Shown here: positions 25,580-33,432 of the stretch, piece after piece | How the letters are laid out: each line of letters begins with the position of its first letter | Numbering within the stretch: the first letter of the stretch is position 1 | IMG/VR virus record: IMGVR_UViG_3300027965_000212 | Coordinates: 1-64,000 of that record | Length of the DNA: 64,000 nt | Origin: a virus | Strand: one strand, 5' to 3' | Made by a program: the position numbers and the translations under genes | The notes under the pieces: generated by a model | What the model was told of the DNA's origin: nothing | Databases searched by the model: none | The model's input: only the letters and a program-made list of their open reading frames with translations

Positions 25580-25896
25580 TGGGGATCCTGAGCGGTTGCG
25601 GGCGTACCGCCCGAAGCGGGCGCTTGGGGCGCAGGTGAGGGCGGCGGAGGCGCTGCGGGAGCCGCAGGCTTGGCCTCTTTCACCTTGGCGGAGAACTCGG
25701 CCAGGAAGGCGGAGACGTCGGCGCATGCAGCGAATTCCCGCCGCAGAAGCATTGCGCCCATGCAGCGATCCATCACCGGGCCGATATTCGACCATGCCAT
25801 GAACTCGCCGTCACTGATGGCGACCTGGCGATCGGCAGCTTGAGCGGGGAGCGCTAAAACCAGCGCAGCCGCGGCAATGACAGCGCGCGAGACCAT
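25576..25896 (-). CDS. Small exported Pro/Ala-rich protein
   Basis: A 106-residue protein with a signal peptide (MVSRAVIAAAALVLALPAQA), a short helical core with two cysteines (DRCMGAMLLRREFAACADV) and a Pro/Ala tail (PAAPAAPPPPSPAPQAPAS). ATGA-coupled to the large exported protein downstream, so the two may work together. It follows gpN after a 24-base gap. No family recognised. Confidence 0.55.
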   Translation of the reverse strand: MVSRAVIAAAALVLALPAQAADRQVAISDGEFMAWSNIGPVMDRCMGAMLLRREFAACADVSAFLAEFSAKVKEAKPAAPAAPPPPSPAPQAPASGGTPATAQDPQ

Positions 25897-25920
25897 GCAG
25901 AGACCTTTTTTGAGGATGAG

Positions 25921-27084
25921 CTACGCAGACAGTGCGATGCCGCTCGCCGGCATGAAGGCCGGGTGGATGACCTTGTTTTCCGCGGCGAGCTCGTCAGCGC
26001 GAGTTGAATCCGCGTAGAGCTTCCAGGCCATCACGATCGAGGGCAGCGAGCGCGGGAAGTTGTAGGTCACAAGGCTCGGCAGCTGCAGCGCCCGCTGAAC
26101 GAGATCGCGGGTGACGGAGCCATGCAAAGCAACGAGCGCCTGGTAGGTCCCGACGTCGCCGGAGTCCCCGACCGTCTCTTCCGCGCTCGAAAAATTCGCA
26201 TTATTGGTCGCGATCGCGGCGCTGACGTCGTTCGATGACGTGAACGTCGTCGCCGACAGGATGCGCGCGATCTCGACCAGCGCCATGTTGATGCCGGCAT
26301 TAGCGACCGCAATGCCGAGCGCGCCGCTCGGAGCCTCCGCCTGCATCGCTGAAAGCACATTGGTCATGCCCGCCAATGTCGCCCCGGCCGTCGTCGCCTG
26401 CTCGAATACCGCAAGCAGCGGCGTCCCAAGCGCGCCGGCACGGATATCGGCTTCCCCGTTCGACAAGAGGTCGCCGATCGCCAGGAAGAGGCTGCTGCCC
26501 GGAATGCCGATCTGCCCCGACACTACGCCGCGCAAAGTCGTCAGCATCTGGCCGAGCACGCCGACGGCTTCCGTGATGTTGGCAACCGTCGCGCCCGCCT
26601 GGAGCGCCGCGGAGATCGCGGTATCGAGCGCGGCGCCGACGGCCGTCCCGGTCGTCCCCGCAAGCATCCCGACCAGCGACTGCGTATCATCGACGACGTT
26701 CGCGCCAGGCTGCTGACCAGCCTCGACGAAGTCCATCTCGATGATGCAGATGCCGCCGCGCTCGCGCGTCTCGCTGGTCTTGAAAGTTCCGTAGACTGTG
26801 AACGTGCCGAGCGTCGGATGTATCAGGATCCCGGGGCCCTCGGCCTCGAGCTCCGCGATCAGCGCATCGCGCTCGAAGGTGTAGAGATCGCCCAGCACAT
26901 AGCCGGTCACGGAAAAGCGCCGGGCCCGCCGCCCCATATCCTCGCTATACGGGATATCGAACTTCGGGAACTCGAAGGTCGCCGTACGCCGTCCGCCCGC
27001 GCGGGCGCCGGCGTCGACCTTGAACGGCACGCCGTTGAAGCTCGCCGGAACGAGATTGAGCCGCCAGAGCGGAGGGAACGTCAT
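25921..27084 (-). CDS. DNA circularisation protein N (Mu gp43-like)
   Basis: A 387-residue protein with the conserved N-terminus of the DNA-circularisation/gpN family: NLVPASFNGVPFKVD, HEFPKFD-like EFPKFDIPYSEDMGRRARRFSVTGYVLGDLY, and GTFTVYGTFKTSETRERGGICIIEMDFVEAG. It is a baseplate component acting near the hub and reported to bind injected DNA ends in Mu. The C-terminal two thirds are Ala-rich and helical. ATGA overlap with the tape measure gene. Confidence 0.9.
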   Translation of the reverse strand: MTFPPLWRLNLVPASFNGVPFKVDAGARAGGRRTATFEFPKFDIPYSEDMGRRARRFSVTGYVLGDLYTFERDALIAELEAEGPGILIHPTLGTFTVYGTFKTSETRERGGICIIEMDFVEAGQQPGANVVDDTQSLVGMLAGTTGTAVGAALDTAISAALQAGATVANITEAVGVLGQMLTTLRGVVSGQIGIPGSSLFLAIGDLLSNGEADIRAGALGTPLLAVFEQATTAGATLAGMTNVLSAMQAEAPSGALGIAVANAGINMALVEIARILSATTFTSSNDVSAAIATNNANFSSAEETVGDSGDVGTYQALVALHGSVTRDLVQRALQLPSLVTYNFPRSLPSIVMAWKLYADSTRADELAAENKVIHPAFMPASGIALSA

Positions 27085-28799
27085 TCGAAATTGTCCGCGC
27101 TTTGCATCGCGACGCCGCGATTGACCTTCACGGTATCGAACAGCCCGCTGGCGTCGGCTTTGACTTTCGTCCCGGGCGGCGCCTTGACATCGACCGTGAT
27201 GGAAGCATTGCCGGTGACAGTCGCGGGATTGCTACCGATGCCGGCTTGACCAGCCGCGGCAAGCAGGGAGCCGGCGCTTTCGGCGTTCGGCAGCAACGCT
27301 CGCCCATAGGCCAGGCGCGTCGCTTCCGATTTATCGCCGTATCGGATGAACCGGTGCAGCGCCGCATTCATGTTCTCCATACCGCTCGCGGACCGGAATT
27401 CCGAGCCAGCCGAAGAATTGATCTCGCTCATCAGGAAATCGAGCTGCGTCGCAAGATCGGTCTCACTCTTGCCGCGCGCCGCCGCGAACTCCTGCAGCCG
27501 CCGGCGCCGATCAAGCCGCCATTGAATGAGCCCGATGCCGCCCTCGAGCAGGTTCGGCTGCTCGGGATTGAAGTTCGATTCCCATTGGATATTGCCGGCG
27601 AGGATCGCGGCATGCTCGGCATCAAGGCCGCGCGCGCGAAGCCCCGCGATGACCTGTTTGGCGCGGTCGGCAGCCGAACCTGTCGGCGCCAATGGATTAG
27701 GGGGAGGCTCCCCGCCACCGGCCTGCAGACGTATCTCGCTGTCCGGAACGGTCCCGCCGGTGAGCTCGGTCCAGAGCTGCCCCGGCGTCATTTTGAGATA
27801 GCGCCAGACCTTCGCTATCCCCTGCATTGCGGCCTCGACATCGCGGAAGCCATGCTCGATCGACGGCAGGTCATCCTTGATGTCCCGGAGAAACCCGCCG
27901 ATGCCACGGACTGCCGCGACGATATCGTGGCCGATCTTGACCTTGTTCTCGGAAAAGAACTCCTGCGCCTGCTGCACCAGGGCCGTCATATCGGGAAGCA
28001 GCTCGTTTCCGACTGCGTTGCGCAAGCCTTCGACCGCATCCGTAAACCGCGCCCAGCCTGCCGCAAACTTCTCGCCGGCGCCCGTATCCTGCGCACCGCG
28101 CAGCTTGAGCGTCAGGTCGATCGCCTCCTGCAGTCCTGCATTGCCCTTGCGCAGAAGATCAACAAACGCATCAGTGCCGAAGACCTCATTCGAGAACGCC
28201 CGCGCAGTCGGCTCGCCATGAACGCGGCGCACATCCTCGATCAGCTTGAGGAACGTGCGCAGCGCCTGCTCGTTGCCGGCGACGGTTTCCGGGGTGGCGG
28301 CGAGCTCCTGCGCGAAATCACTCCGCTGCGCCAACAGATGCGCATAGAGATCGCCTCGACGCCGGCGGATGAGGAACATCGCCTGAGCAAAGCTCTGCTC
28401 GCCCTGGCGCACCGCCTCCGGATCGACGTTGAACTGCCCGGCCGCTCCCTCGAGGCCACGGATGGTATCCGTCGTCAGCTGTACCTTGCGCCCGAAGGCC
28501 GCGACACTCGCGCCCTGGTCGGCGAACTTGCGCAAGTTTTCGACCAAGGCGGCGACCGCACCGACCGCCGTCAGGCTCGAGATGCCGATGACGCCGAGCG
28601 CCGGAGCAACACCTTCGCGCGCGACCTCCGCGACGCGATCGAGCTGCTCGTGGACCTTGCGAAAGCCTTCGTGCAGCTCCTTTGTTTCTTCGCGGCCGCG
28701 CTTGCTCAGAGCCTTGAGCGCGTTCTCGACCTTGCGCAGCGGCCCGCTTGCATCATCGCGAGCCTTCGCGACCATGCGGAGAGTTTCTTCCTGCGACAT
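27081..28799 (-). CDS. Tail tape measure protein with lysozyme domain
   Basis: A 572-residue protein (ATG at 28799, or GTG at 28802). The first 340 residues are helical and include a hydrophobic stretch near LGVIGISSLTAVGAVAALV. Residues about 385-460 form a phage tail lysozyme domain (GLDAEHAAILAGNIQWESNFNP...GGIGLIQWRLDRRRRLQEFA) that would open peptidoglycan during infection. It sets tail length. It is rather short for a myovirus, implying a tail of modest length. Confidence 0.88.
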   Translation of the reverse strand: MSQEETLRMVAKARDDASGPLRKVENALKALSKRGREETKELHEGFRKVHEQLDRVAEVAREGVAPALGVIGISSLTAVGAVAALVENLRKFADQGASVAAFGRKVQLTTDTIRGLEGAAGQFNVDPEAVRQGEQSFAQAMFLIRRRRGDLYAHLLAQRSDFAQELAATPETVAGNEQALRTFLKLIEDVRRVHGEPTARAFSNEVFGTDAFVDLLRKGNAGLQEAIDLTLKLRGAQDTGAGEKFAAGWARFTDAVEGLRNAVGNELLPDMTALVQQAQEFFSENKVKIGHDIVAAVRGIGGFLRDIKDDLPSIEHGFRDVEAAMQGIAKVWRYLKMTPGQLWTELTGGTVPDSEIRLQAGGGEPPPNPLAPTGSAADRAKQVIAGLRARGLDAEHAAILAGNIQWESNFNPEQPNLLEGGIGLIQWRLDRRRRLQEFAAARGKSETDLATQLDFLMSEINSSAGSEFRSASGMENMNAALHRFIRYGDKSEATRLAYGRALLPNAESAGSLLAAAGQAGIGSNPATVTGNASITVDVKAPPGTKVKADASGLFDTVKVNRGVAMQSADNFE

Positions 28800-29271
28800 C
28801 ACTCTCTCGCGTCTTTGATCCGCTTGATCAGCAGCGCTGTCTGCCGCACGGTCCGCTCGACCCGGGACAGCGGCTTGTCGAGGAAGGCGTCAGGATCGCA
28901 GCCGTAGAACTTCGCAAGCTCGTAGCAGCGAAGCGTCAGGTCTTCCCGCCCGGCACAAAAAAGGGGGCGATGGCCCAGGCGCAATTCGTCCAATCGGACG
29001 CGCGCATCTCCTGGATGTACGGGAGCGGGACGCCGGCGAGGCGCGCGAGCATGCGGTTCATCTTCGGGCCATCGAAGGTCGGCAGCGCGTCACCGATGGC
29101 ATTGACATCGAGCACAACCGGAGACCCGCCGCATTCCTCGATATCGCGCGCCGTAGGCTCGCGAAAGGCGAGCGCCTTGGTTTCTTCGATGCCCTTCTTG
29201 CCGGCGACCTTGAGCGGCCGCGATAACGCGACGCGAACGGAGCCTTCCGGGACTTCAGAATGCTCGCTCAC
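28799..29271 (-). CDS. Tail assembly chaperone, -1 frameshift fusion (gp41-gp42 type)
   Basis: The ORF at 28799-28993 has no credible start of its own (TTG only) but overlaps the gp41-like gene in the -1 frame. A run CCCCCTTTTTTG on the coding strand (28956-28967) allows a -1 slip at TTT-TTT. The result is a 157-residue fusion whose first 105 residues are gp41-like and whose last 52 are CAGREDLTLRCYELAKFYG...IKRIKDARE. Position between tube and tape measure matches the universal tail-chaperone frameshift (lambda G/GT, Mu gp41/42). Confidence 0.75.
28936..29271 (-). CDS. Tail assembly chaperone, unshifted form (gp41-like)
   Basis: A 111-residue protein with the gp41/gpE-like pattern: RPLKVAGKKGIEETKALAFREPTARDIEECGG and a C-terminal NCAWAIAPFFVPGGKT. 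It coats the tape measure protein before the tail tube polymerises. The ATG overlaps the tail tube stop (ATGA). The slippery run lies seven codons before its own stop. Confidence 0.85.
   Translation of the reverse strand: MSEHSEVPEGSVRVALSRPLKVAGKKGIEETKALAFREPTARDIEECGGSPVVLDVNAIGDALPTFDGPKMNRMLARLAGVPLPYIQEMRASDWTNCAWAIAPFFVPGGKT
28957..28967 (-). promoter_or_regulatory. Programmed -1 frameshift site
   Basis: Coding-strand CCCCC-TTTTTT, read CCC TTT TTT GTG in the zero frame. After slipping, CTT TTT TGT continues into the downstream frame. Codons for two Phe in tandem permit P- and A-site re-pairing. Confidence 0.65.
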
Positions 29272-29639
29272 GACGTCGCCACCAGCTCATCGCAAAGCAG
29301 GCCCTGGAATTCGACCGTCACCTTGCCCTCGACCGTGTCCGCCTCGAATGGCGGGACAGACCAGGCGCCGGAGAGCACATAGGTCGTGCCGTTCGCCAGC
29401 GCGGCCGTGATGACGCTATCGGTCATCGCTTCCAGGGTCAGCAGCGACAGCCCGGGCACCATCTGCAGGTCACCCTTGATCGATGGCACCACCGGCATTT
29501 CGGTATAGCCGTCGACCTGCGCCTGACCCGCGATGCCCTCACGCTTCACCCGGTTCGGGGTCACCGTGAAGTTGCCACGCGGCGCATACTGCACGCCGTC
29601 GATCGTAAAATAGAGGATGCCGCCAATTCTGTTAGCCAT
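29268..29639 (-). CDS. Tail tube protein (Mu gpM-like)
   Basis: A 123-residue protein with the gpM pattern: GGILYFTIDGVQYAPRGNFTVTPNRVKREGIAGQAQVDGYTEMPVVPSIKGDLQ, then LTLEAMTDSVITAALANGTTYVLSGAW. It polymerises into the inner tube around the tape measure. Located between sheath and chaperone as in Mu. Confidence 0.92.
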   Translation of the reverse strand: MANRIGGILYFTIDGVQYAPRGNFTVTPNRVKREGIAGQAQVDGYTEMPVVPSIKGDLQMVPGLSLLTLEAMTDSVITAALANGTTYVLSGAWSVPPFEADTVEGKVTVEFQGLLCDELVATS

Positions 29640-29678
29640 GGGCGCTTCCTTGGATGGGAAAGAACGAAGCTTGGAACG

Positions 29679-29710
29679 ATCCCGGCTCTCCGCTTCGCTG
29701 CGGCCGGGAT
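29679..29710. repeat. REP-like palindrome, type B
   Basis: ATCCCGGC...GGCCGGGAT with inner AGCG-type arms, filling the gap between sheath and tube genes. Related to type B at 12142-12172 and 32528-32554. Confidence 0.6.
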
Positions 29711-29722
29711 GACGCTAGCGCG

Positions 29723-31237
29723 TCAATTCAGGACCGTCGGGTACATCAGTCGGAACTGCGCCAGCAGCGTGAACTGGCGCAACTGACCCATCAGCTGCGG
29801 CGGCCACAGCACTTGCAGGCGGCTCGAATTCGACGGGTCGATCTGCACCACCAGGTTGGCGATGAATTCCGTCACATTCGACATCAGCCCGTTGTACTCG
29901 GCATTGCGCGCCTCGGCGACGAGCTCGGCCTTGGCGATCGTCGGCGTGATGATCGCCTGCCCGGGCCCGAAGCGCGTGCCATCCGGCGCGAGCTTGTGGC
30001 GCGGATACTTGGACGAGATCGCCGCCGACATGGTGGTCAGCAGCGCGGCGAGGTTCGACAGGACCGTGAGGAGCGAGAAAGCGGTGTCGCTCTGCCCTTG
30101 CGCGTTCTTCTGGTACTGCGTGCTCTCCCGCACAATCGCCGGCACGCCGCTCGGATTGACCGCCTGGACGGCGAGGCCAGAGCCCGCGAGCGTATTGATT
30201 TGGGTTTGCGAGAAGCGGCCTGACAGCGGCGCCGGCAGGATCCCGGTGAGCGGCAGCGTCTGCAGCGGCCGCGCCGGATCGTCGAGCAGCGCCTGAGCGC
30301 CTTGCGCACAATAGGCCGCCGTCGCCTCCCACATGCTGGTCGGCGTCAACGGTTCCCATACCATGGTGGAGATGACCGGCGCGTTCTGGGCCAGGCCGAA
30401 GGTGAGCGCGTCCGCGTAGTCGTTGCGGTAGCCCTGGTAAATCCAGCCGTATTGCTGGCGCTGATAGCCCCAGCGGCCCGTGGTTCCGAAGCCGTATTCG
30501 GTCGCCCAGGCGGCCATGCTGGCGGTGTCCGTATAAGGCAGACCGACATGCAGGAATTGCTGCGCCTGGATGGCAGAGATCGCGCCCGTGAAGCTCGGCA
30601 CGCCGGCGCCGCCCGCCATCGCCGTATAGGTGACCGCCATGCCGGCCGGCAAAGCCTGGCCGCCGGCAACACCGAGATAGCTGTCGGACAGCTGGATATC
30701 GTTGCCGGTCGCACCAAGCCAGCGACAGGTGAGATCGACCTGATAGTTGTGCACGCCGTCGACCGTCGCGGTGACGGGCAGCGTCGTCAGTGCGTTGATC
30801 GCGGCCACGACGTTGGTGGCGATGGTCGAGGCCGTATCGGTCGCACCGACCGCGACGGAAACGAGCTGGCCGGCGATATAGAGCGAGTATGTCCCGGCCG
30901 CGGTCGGGTTGGCGGTGATCTGCAGCGAACCGGTCGCCGCGACGCCGCCGCCCGGATCCGCAACCGGAAGCGCCCAGAGCTGCTGTCCCGGATTGATGTT
31001 GAAGAACGCGTTGCACATGCGCTCGAGCATAGAGCCGATGCCGAACTGCTGCTGCGCAATGGCAAGGGAGCCGATGGGGATCGGGACATTGTTGGCGGCG
31101 ATCCCGGCCGCGAGCTTCTGCCCAACGAGCAAGGCCGGCTGGCTCTGCACCGAGCCGCCGGCGAGCGAGCCGTCGACCGTCGCCCAGAACAGTGGCAACA
31201 GCCAGTTTTCCGGGACCCCTGTATTGATGCCGCCCAT
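29723..31237 (-). CDS. Contractile tail sheath protein (Mu gpL-like)
   Basis: A 504-residue protein with gpL features: PENWLLPLFWATVDGSLAGG near the start, ALLVGQKL, the inserted beta domain (GTYSLYIAGQLVSVAVG) and a conserved C-terminal third (TYYRQPYGWIYQGYR-like RQQYGWIYQGYRNDYADALTFGLAQNAPVISTMVWEPLTPTSMWEAT; RLQVLWPPQLMGQLRQFTLLAQFRLMYP). Start ATG at 31237 has GAGG 8 bases upstream. It contracts to drive the tube through the envelope, which defines this as a myovirus. Confidence 0.95.
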   Translation of the reverse strand: MGGINTGVPENWLLPLFWATVDGSLAGGSVQSQPALLVGQKLAAGIAANNVPIPIGSLAIAQQQFGIGSMLERMCNAFFNINPGQQLWALPVADPGGGVAATGSLQITANPTAAGTYSLYIAGQLVSVAVGATDTASTIATNVVAAINALTTLPVTATVDGVHNYQVDLTCRWLGATGNDIQLSDSYLGVAGGQALPAGMAVTYTAMAGGAGVPSFTGAISAIQAQQFLHVGLPYTDTASMAAWATEYGFGTTGRWGYQRQQYGWIYQGYRNDYADALTFGLAQNAPVISTMVWEPLTPTSMWEATAAYCAQGAQALLDDPARPLQTLPLTGILPAPLSGRFSQTQINTLAGSGLAVQAVNPSGVPAIVRESTQYQKNAQGQSDTAFSLLTVLSNLAALLTTMSAAISSKYPRHKLAPDGTRFGPGQAIITPTIAKAELVAEARNAEYNGLMSNVTEFIANLVVQIDPSNSSRLQVLWPPQLMGQLRQFTLLAQFRLMYPTVLN

Positions 31238-31267
31238 GAGCAAGCCTCGCGATGTTGGAAGGGAGGA

Positions 31268-31283
31268 TGCGCCAATTGGCGCA
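31268..31283. repeat. Dispersed 16-bp palindrome, copy 3
   Basis: TGCGCCAATTGGCGCA between the gp38-like gene (stop 7 bases away) and the sheath gene start. Confidence 0.95.
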
Positions 31284-31290
31284 GGCTGAT

Positions 31291-31557
31291 TTATGCCGCC
31301 GGCGTGCGCGACTGCGCGGAGTCGCCGATCGCCTTCTCAGGCGCCGCGGGCTGCGCAGCGGCAGGCGCGGTGGCCGCAGGCGGCGGCGAAGCCGGAGGCA
31401 CGTAAGCCTTCGCCTCCTCCTCCGTAACCGCATTGTCGGTCAGGCAGCGGCATGTGAAGCCGTCATAGGTCCAGAACGATCCGCCGACCTTGAGCCGGCC
31501 GTCGATCGGATGGACGAGGTTGAGGGATGCGGCCTTGGTCGGATAGACCTTGATCAT
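31291..31557 (-). CDS. Mu gp38-like small tail protein (DUF2635)
   Basis: An 88-residue protein whose first half matches DUF2635: IKVYPTKAASLNLVHPIDGRLKVGGSFWTYDGFTCRCLTDNAV. The second half is a Pro/Ala-rich tail. In Mu-type phages this gene precedes the sheath. Its exact role is unknown. ATGA overlap with the tail terminator-like gene. Confidence 0.8.
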   Translation of the reverse strand: MIKVYPTKAASLNLVHPIDGRLKVGGSFWTYDGFTCRCLTDNAVTEEEAKAYVPPASPPPAATAPAAAQPAAPEKAIGDSAQSRTPAA

Positions 31558-32108
31558 GTCGGGATCTCCGTGACGATCGTGATCGGATCGGCGGTTGGCG
31601 TCAGCTGATAGGTCGTATCGACCTCTTCGAGCGGATTGAGCGCGACCGGCGGCCAGTTGCTGCGGTACGTCACCGTGAGCTCGATGCGCGCCTCGCAGAG
31701 CACGAGATCGGCTTCGCGCGGAAAGTGGTAAGTGACCGCGAAGCTCTCCAGCGCCTCGAGCAGGTTGAGCCAGGTCGAATCCGTGAACAGTGTCTGCTTG
31801 ATCTCCTCGACCTTGCGGGAAATCCCCGCGTCGAGGACGAGGTCGCTGGTCGCGCTGTCGACGACGGTGATCAAGAGATGCAGGCGATTGAGGAACTTCG
31901 GCGCGCCCGCATTGGCATCGCCATCAGGCTCCCCATTCTCGCCCGCGTGCGCCACGCAGATGACCGGGAGCTGATCATCCTTGGTCGGCAGCGTCCGCGT
32001 CTTGAGAACGCTCTTTATCCCTGGAATGTCCGCAAGCCGCGCGTGCGTCGCGTCGCGGATCGCCAGCGGGCCGCCATCCGGAAAGTAGAGGCCGGGTGCA
32101 AGCGACAC
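31554..32108 (-). CDS. Tail terminator/minor tail-like protein (gp37-like position)
   Basis: A 184-residue protein with a GTG start 1 base after the preceding stop. The sequence IRDATHARLADIPGIKSV.........LPVICVAHAGE....LNRLHLLITVVDS is typical of small proteins that cap the tail tube at the head-tail junction. Predicted alpha/beta fold. Assignment rests on position between head-joining and sheath genes. Confidence 0.6.
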   Translation of the reverse strand: MSLAPGLYFPDGGPLAIRDATHARLADIPGIKSVLKTRTLPTKDDQLPVICVAHAGENGEPDGDANAGAPKFLNRLHLLITVVDSATSDLVLDAGISRKVEEIKQTLFTDSTWLNLLEALESFAVTYHFPREADLVLCEARIELTVTYRSNWPPVALNPLEEVDTTYQLTPTADPITIVTEIPT

Positions 32109-32111
32109 TGT

Positions 32112-32513
32112 TCAGCTCTGCGGCTGCGCCGGCACGGGATCGGAGGAGGCCTGCGGCAGCGATCCGCGCACCATGCGCAGCTCCATATCAGCGCCGCCCT
32201 GCCCGTCCGGTTTCACGTCCATCACTTCCCAGGAGATGTTCGCAGGATCGCTCGCGACCGCGATGAAGTCGCCCTGCACCGGATAGGCTTGACCGACCGC
32301 GTCCCAATCTGCGAGGCGAATGCCAAGCGTCGGCTGATTGGTGGAATGAAAGCCTGTCCCAGTCTCGATCACGACGGGCTTGGAAGCCCACACACCGCGC
32401 ACGCCGCTATAGAATGGCGCGCCGGGATTGGATTTCGCGGGCGCTACCGTGACCGCGACCGCGAACGCATCCATGCAGGGGCCAAGCACCAGGTCGGTGA
32501 AGTCGACGGACAT
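32112..32513 (-). CDS. Head-tail joining protein (lambda FII/gpH-type position)
   Basis: A 133-residue protein starting MSVDFTDLVLGPCMDAFAV. The second half is a small beta-barrel (LGIRLADWDAVGQAYPVQGDFIAVA...ISWEVMDVKPDGQGGADMELRMVRG) as in FII-like or gp10-type adaptors. It would connect portal and tail. I chose ATG at 32513 because the upstream extension runs through a REP-like element. Confidence 0.6.
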   Translation of the reverse strand: MSVDFTDLVLGPCMDAFAVAVTVAPAKSNPGAPFYSGVRGVWASKPVVIETGTGFHSTNQPTLGIRLADWDAVGQAYPVQGDFIAVASDPANISWEVMDVKPDGQGGADMELRMVRGSLPQASSDPVPAQPQS

Positions 32514-32527
32514 TCGCTGAACCTTTT

Positions 32528-32609
32528 CCCGGACGCGCGAAGCGCGAGCGGGACCGTTACAAGCCATAAGGGGCCAACGCTTGAAACGGTCCCAGGTCAA
32601 GCCCGGGAC
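32528..32609. repeat. REP-like doublet (type B plus type A)
   Basis: Type B at 32528-32554 (CCCGGACGCGC...GCGCGAGCGGGAC) and type A at 32589-32609 (GTCCCAGG...CCCGGGAC) separated by 34 bases, between the DUF2190-like and joining genes. Confidence 0.7.
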
Positions 32610-32612
32610 ACA

Positions 32613-32942
32613 TCAAAATGACCCGTTGAGCCGCACATTGCCGACGCTGCTGGGATTGGCCGCCGCCTCGATCGCAACGCCGATCTTGGTATTGCCGGCG
32701 GACGTCGAGGTCGCGAGCAGCGCGGTGTTATCCCAGTAGATCAGCTGACCGAGCGTCCACACATCAGACGAGTTCTTGGCGAGCTGATAGACGCCCTTGA
32801 TCCAGAGGAGGACCGGCTGTCCTATTGCCGCGGCGTTAAGGCAGATACCAAACAAGGAACCGACCAGGATCGGCTGGCCGCTGGCGACGGCAGCAGGCGC
32901 CGTGATGGTGACCTGGTCGCCGTCGCCGAGGTAGTTCTGCAT
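32613..32942 (-). CDS. DUF2190-like capsid protein
   Basis: A 109-residue protein with the DUF2190 fold pattern: NYLGDGDQVTITAPAAVASGQPILVGSLFGICLNAA, then KGVYQLAKNSSDVWTLGQLIYWDN and IGVAIEAAANPSSVGNVRLNGSF. These proteins are capsid-associated (decoration or cement) and lie after the major capsid gene in many phages. The real function here is inferred. Confidence 0.75.
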   Translation of the reverse strand: MQNYLGDGDQVTITAPAAVASGQPILVGSLFGICLNAAAIGQPVLLWIKGVYQLAKNSSDVWTLGQLIYWDNTALLATSTSAGNTKIGVAIEAAANPSSVGNVRLNGSF

Positions 32943-32981
32943 GGCCTCACCCCGACCCTCTCCGGAAGGAGAAGGAGCTCG

Positions 32982-33275
32982 TTACGCAGCGGCGCGGGCG
33001 GGACCGTCGGTCGCGAGCGGGACCGCTGCCGCATGCGGATCAACCAGGTGCCCGGAGACGCGCAGGCGCGCCACCTCGTCGGCCGGGAGCTCAACTTCCT
33101 GGCCGGGGCCATAGGAGAGGAGCTCGGCAACCTCGATCGGCTTGCCGTCTGCGGGTGCATAGCCGACGACGCGCTTCTTGGCTCCCGGGACGAGAATGCT
33201 GCGGCCGCGGGCGACGGTCGCGCGCACAAGGCGGGCGCCTTGCTGCTGATTGGCGGGACGCTGTTCGTTGCTCAT
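32982..33275 (-). CDS. Hypothetical head-region protein
   Basis: A 97-residue protein with RSILVPGAKKRVVGYAPADGKPIEVAELLSYGPGQEVELPADEVARLRVSGHLVDP. The EVELPADEVARLRxxGHLVDP tail recalls the short C-terminal segment of lambda FI-like or phage adaptor-associated proteins. It lies downstream of the capsid gene after a strong hairpin. Function unknown. Confidence 0.6.
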   Translation of the reverse strand: MSNEQRPANQQQGARLVRATVARGRSILVPGAKKRVVGYAPADGKPIEVAELLSYGPGQEVELPADEVARLRVSGHLVDPHAAAVPLATDGPARAAA

Positions 33276-33342
33276 GATGATACCTCAACTTGTTTGCGGA
33301 GATACGTCTCAGGCGAGATCGCGCGGCTACTCAACGGGAGAT

Positions 33343-33380
33343 TTTGCGAGCGGCAGGCTTTGCCTGACAACGCTCGCAAA
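33343..33380 (-). terminator. Strong stem-loop after major capsid gene
   Basis: TTTGCGAGCG (33343-33352) pairs with CGCTCGCAAA (33371-33380), with an inner CAGGC/GCCTG stem. There is no long T-run, so it is more likely an mRNA stabiliser or partial attenuator than a full terminator. Such elements after the capsid gene can uncouple its level from downstream genes. Confidence 0.55.
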
Positions 33381-33432
33381 GCATTCAACGTGCGCCGCAC
33401 ATGGTGCTCGCCAGGTTGTCGATAGGCGCCAG

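Noticed and set aside
27102-28907. 601-residue plus-strand open frame opposite the tape measure gene
   Set aside because: High-GC antisense shadow of a well-supported tape measure gene; no ribosome-binding site and Arg/Ala/Gly/Asp-biased composition.
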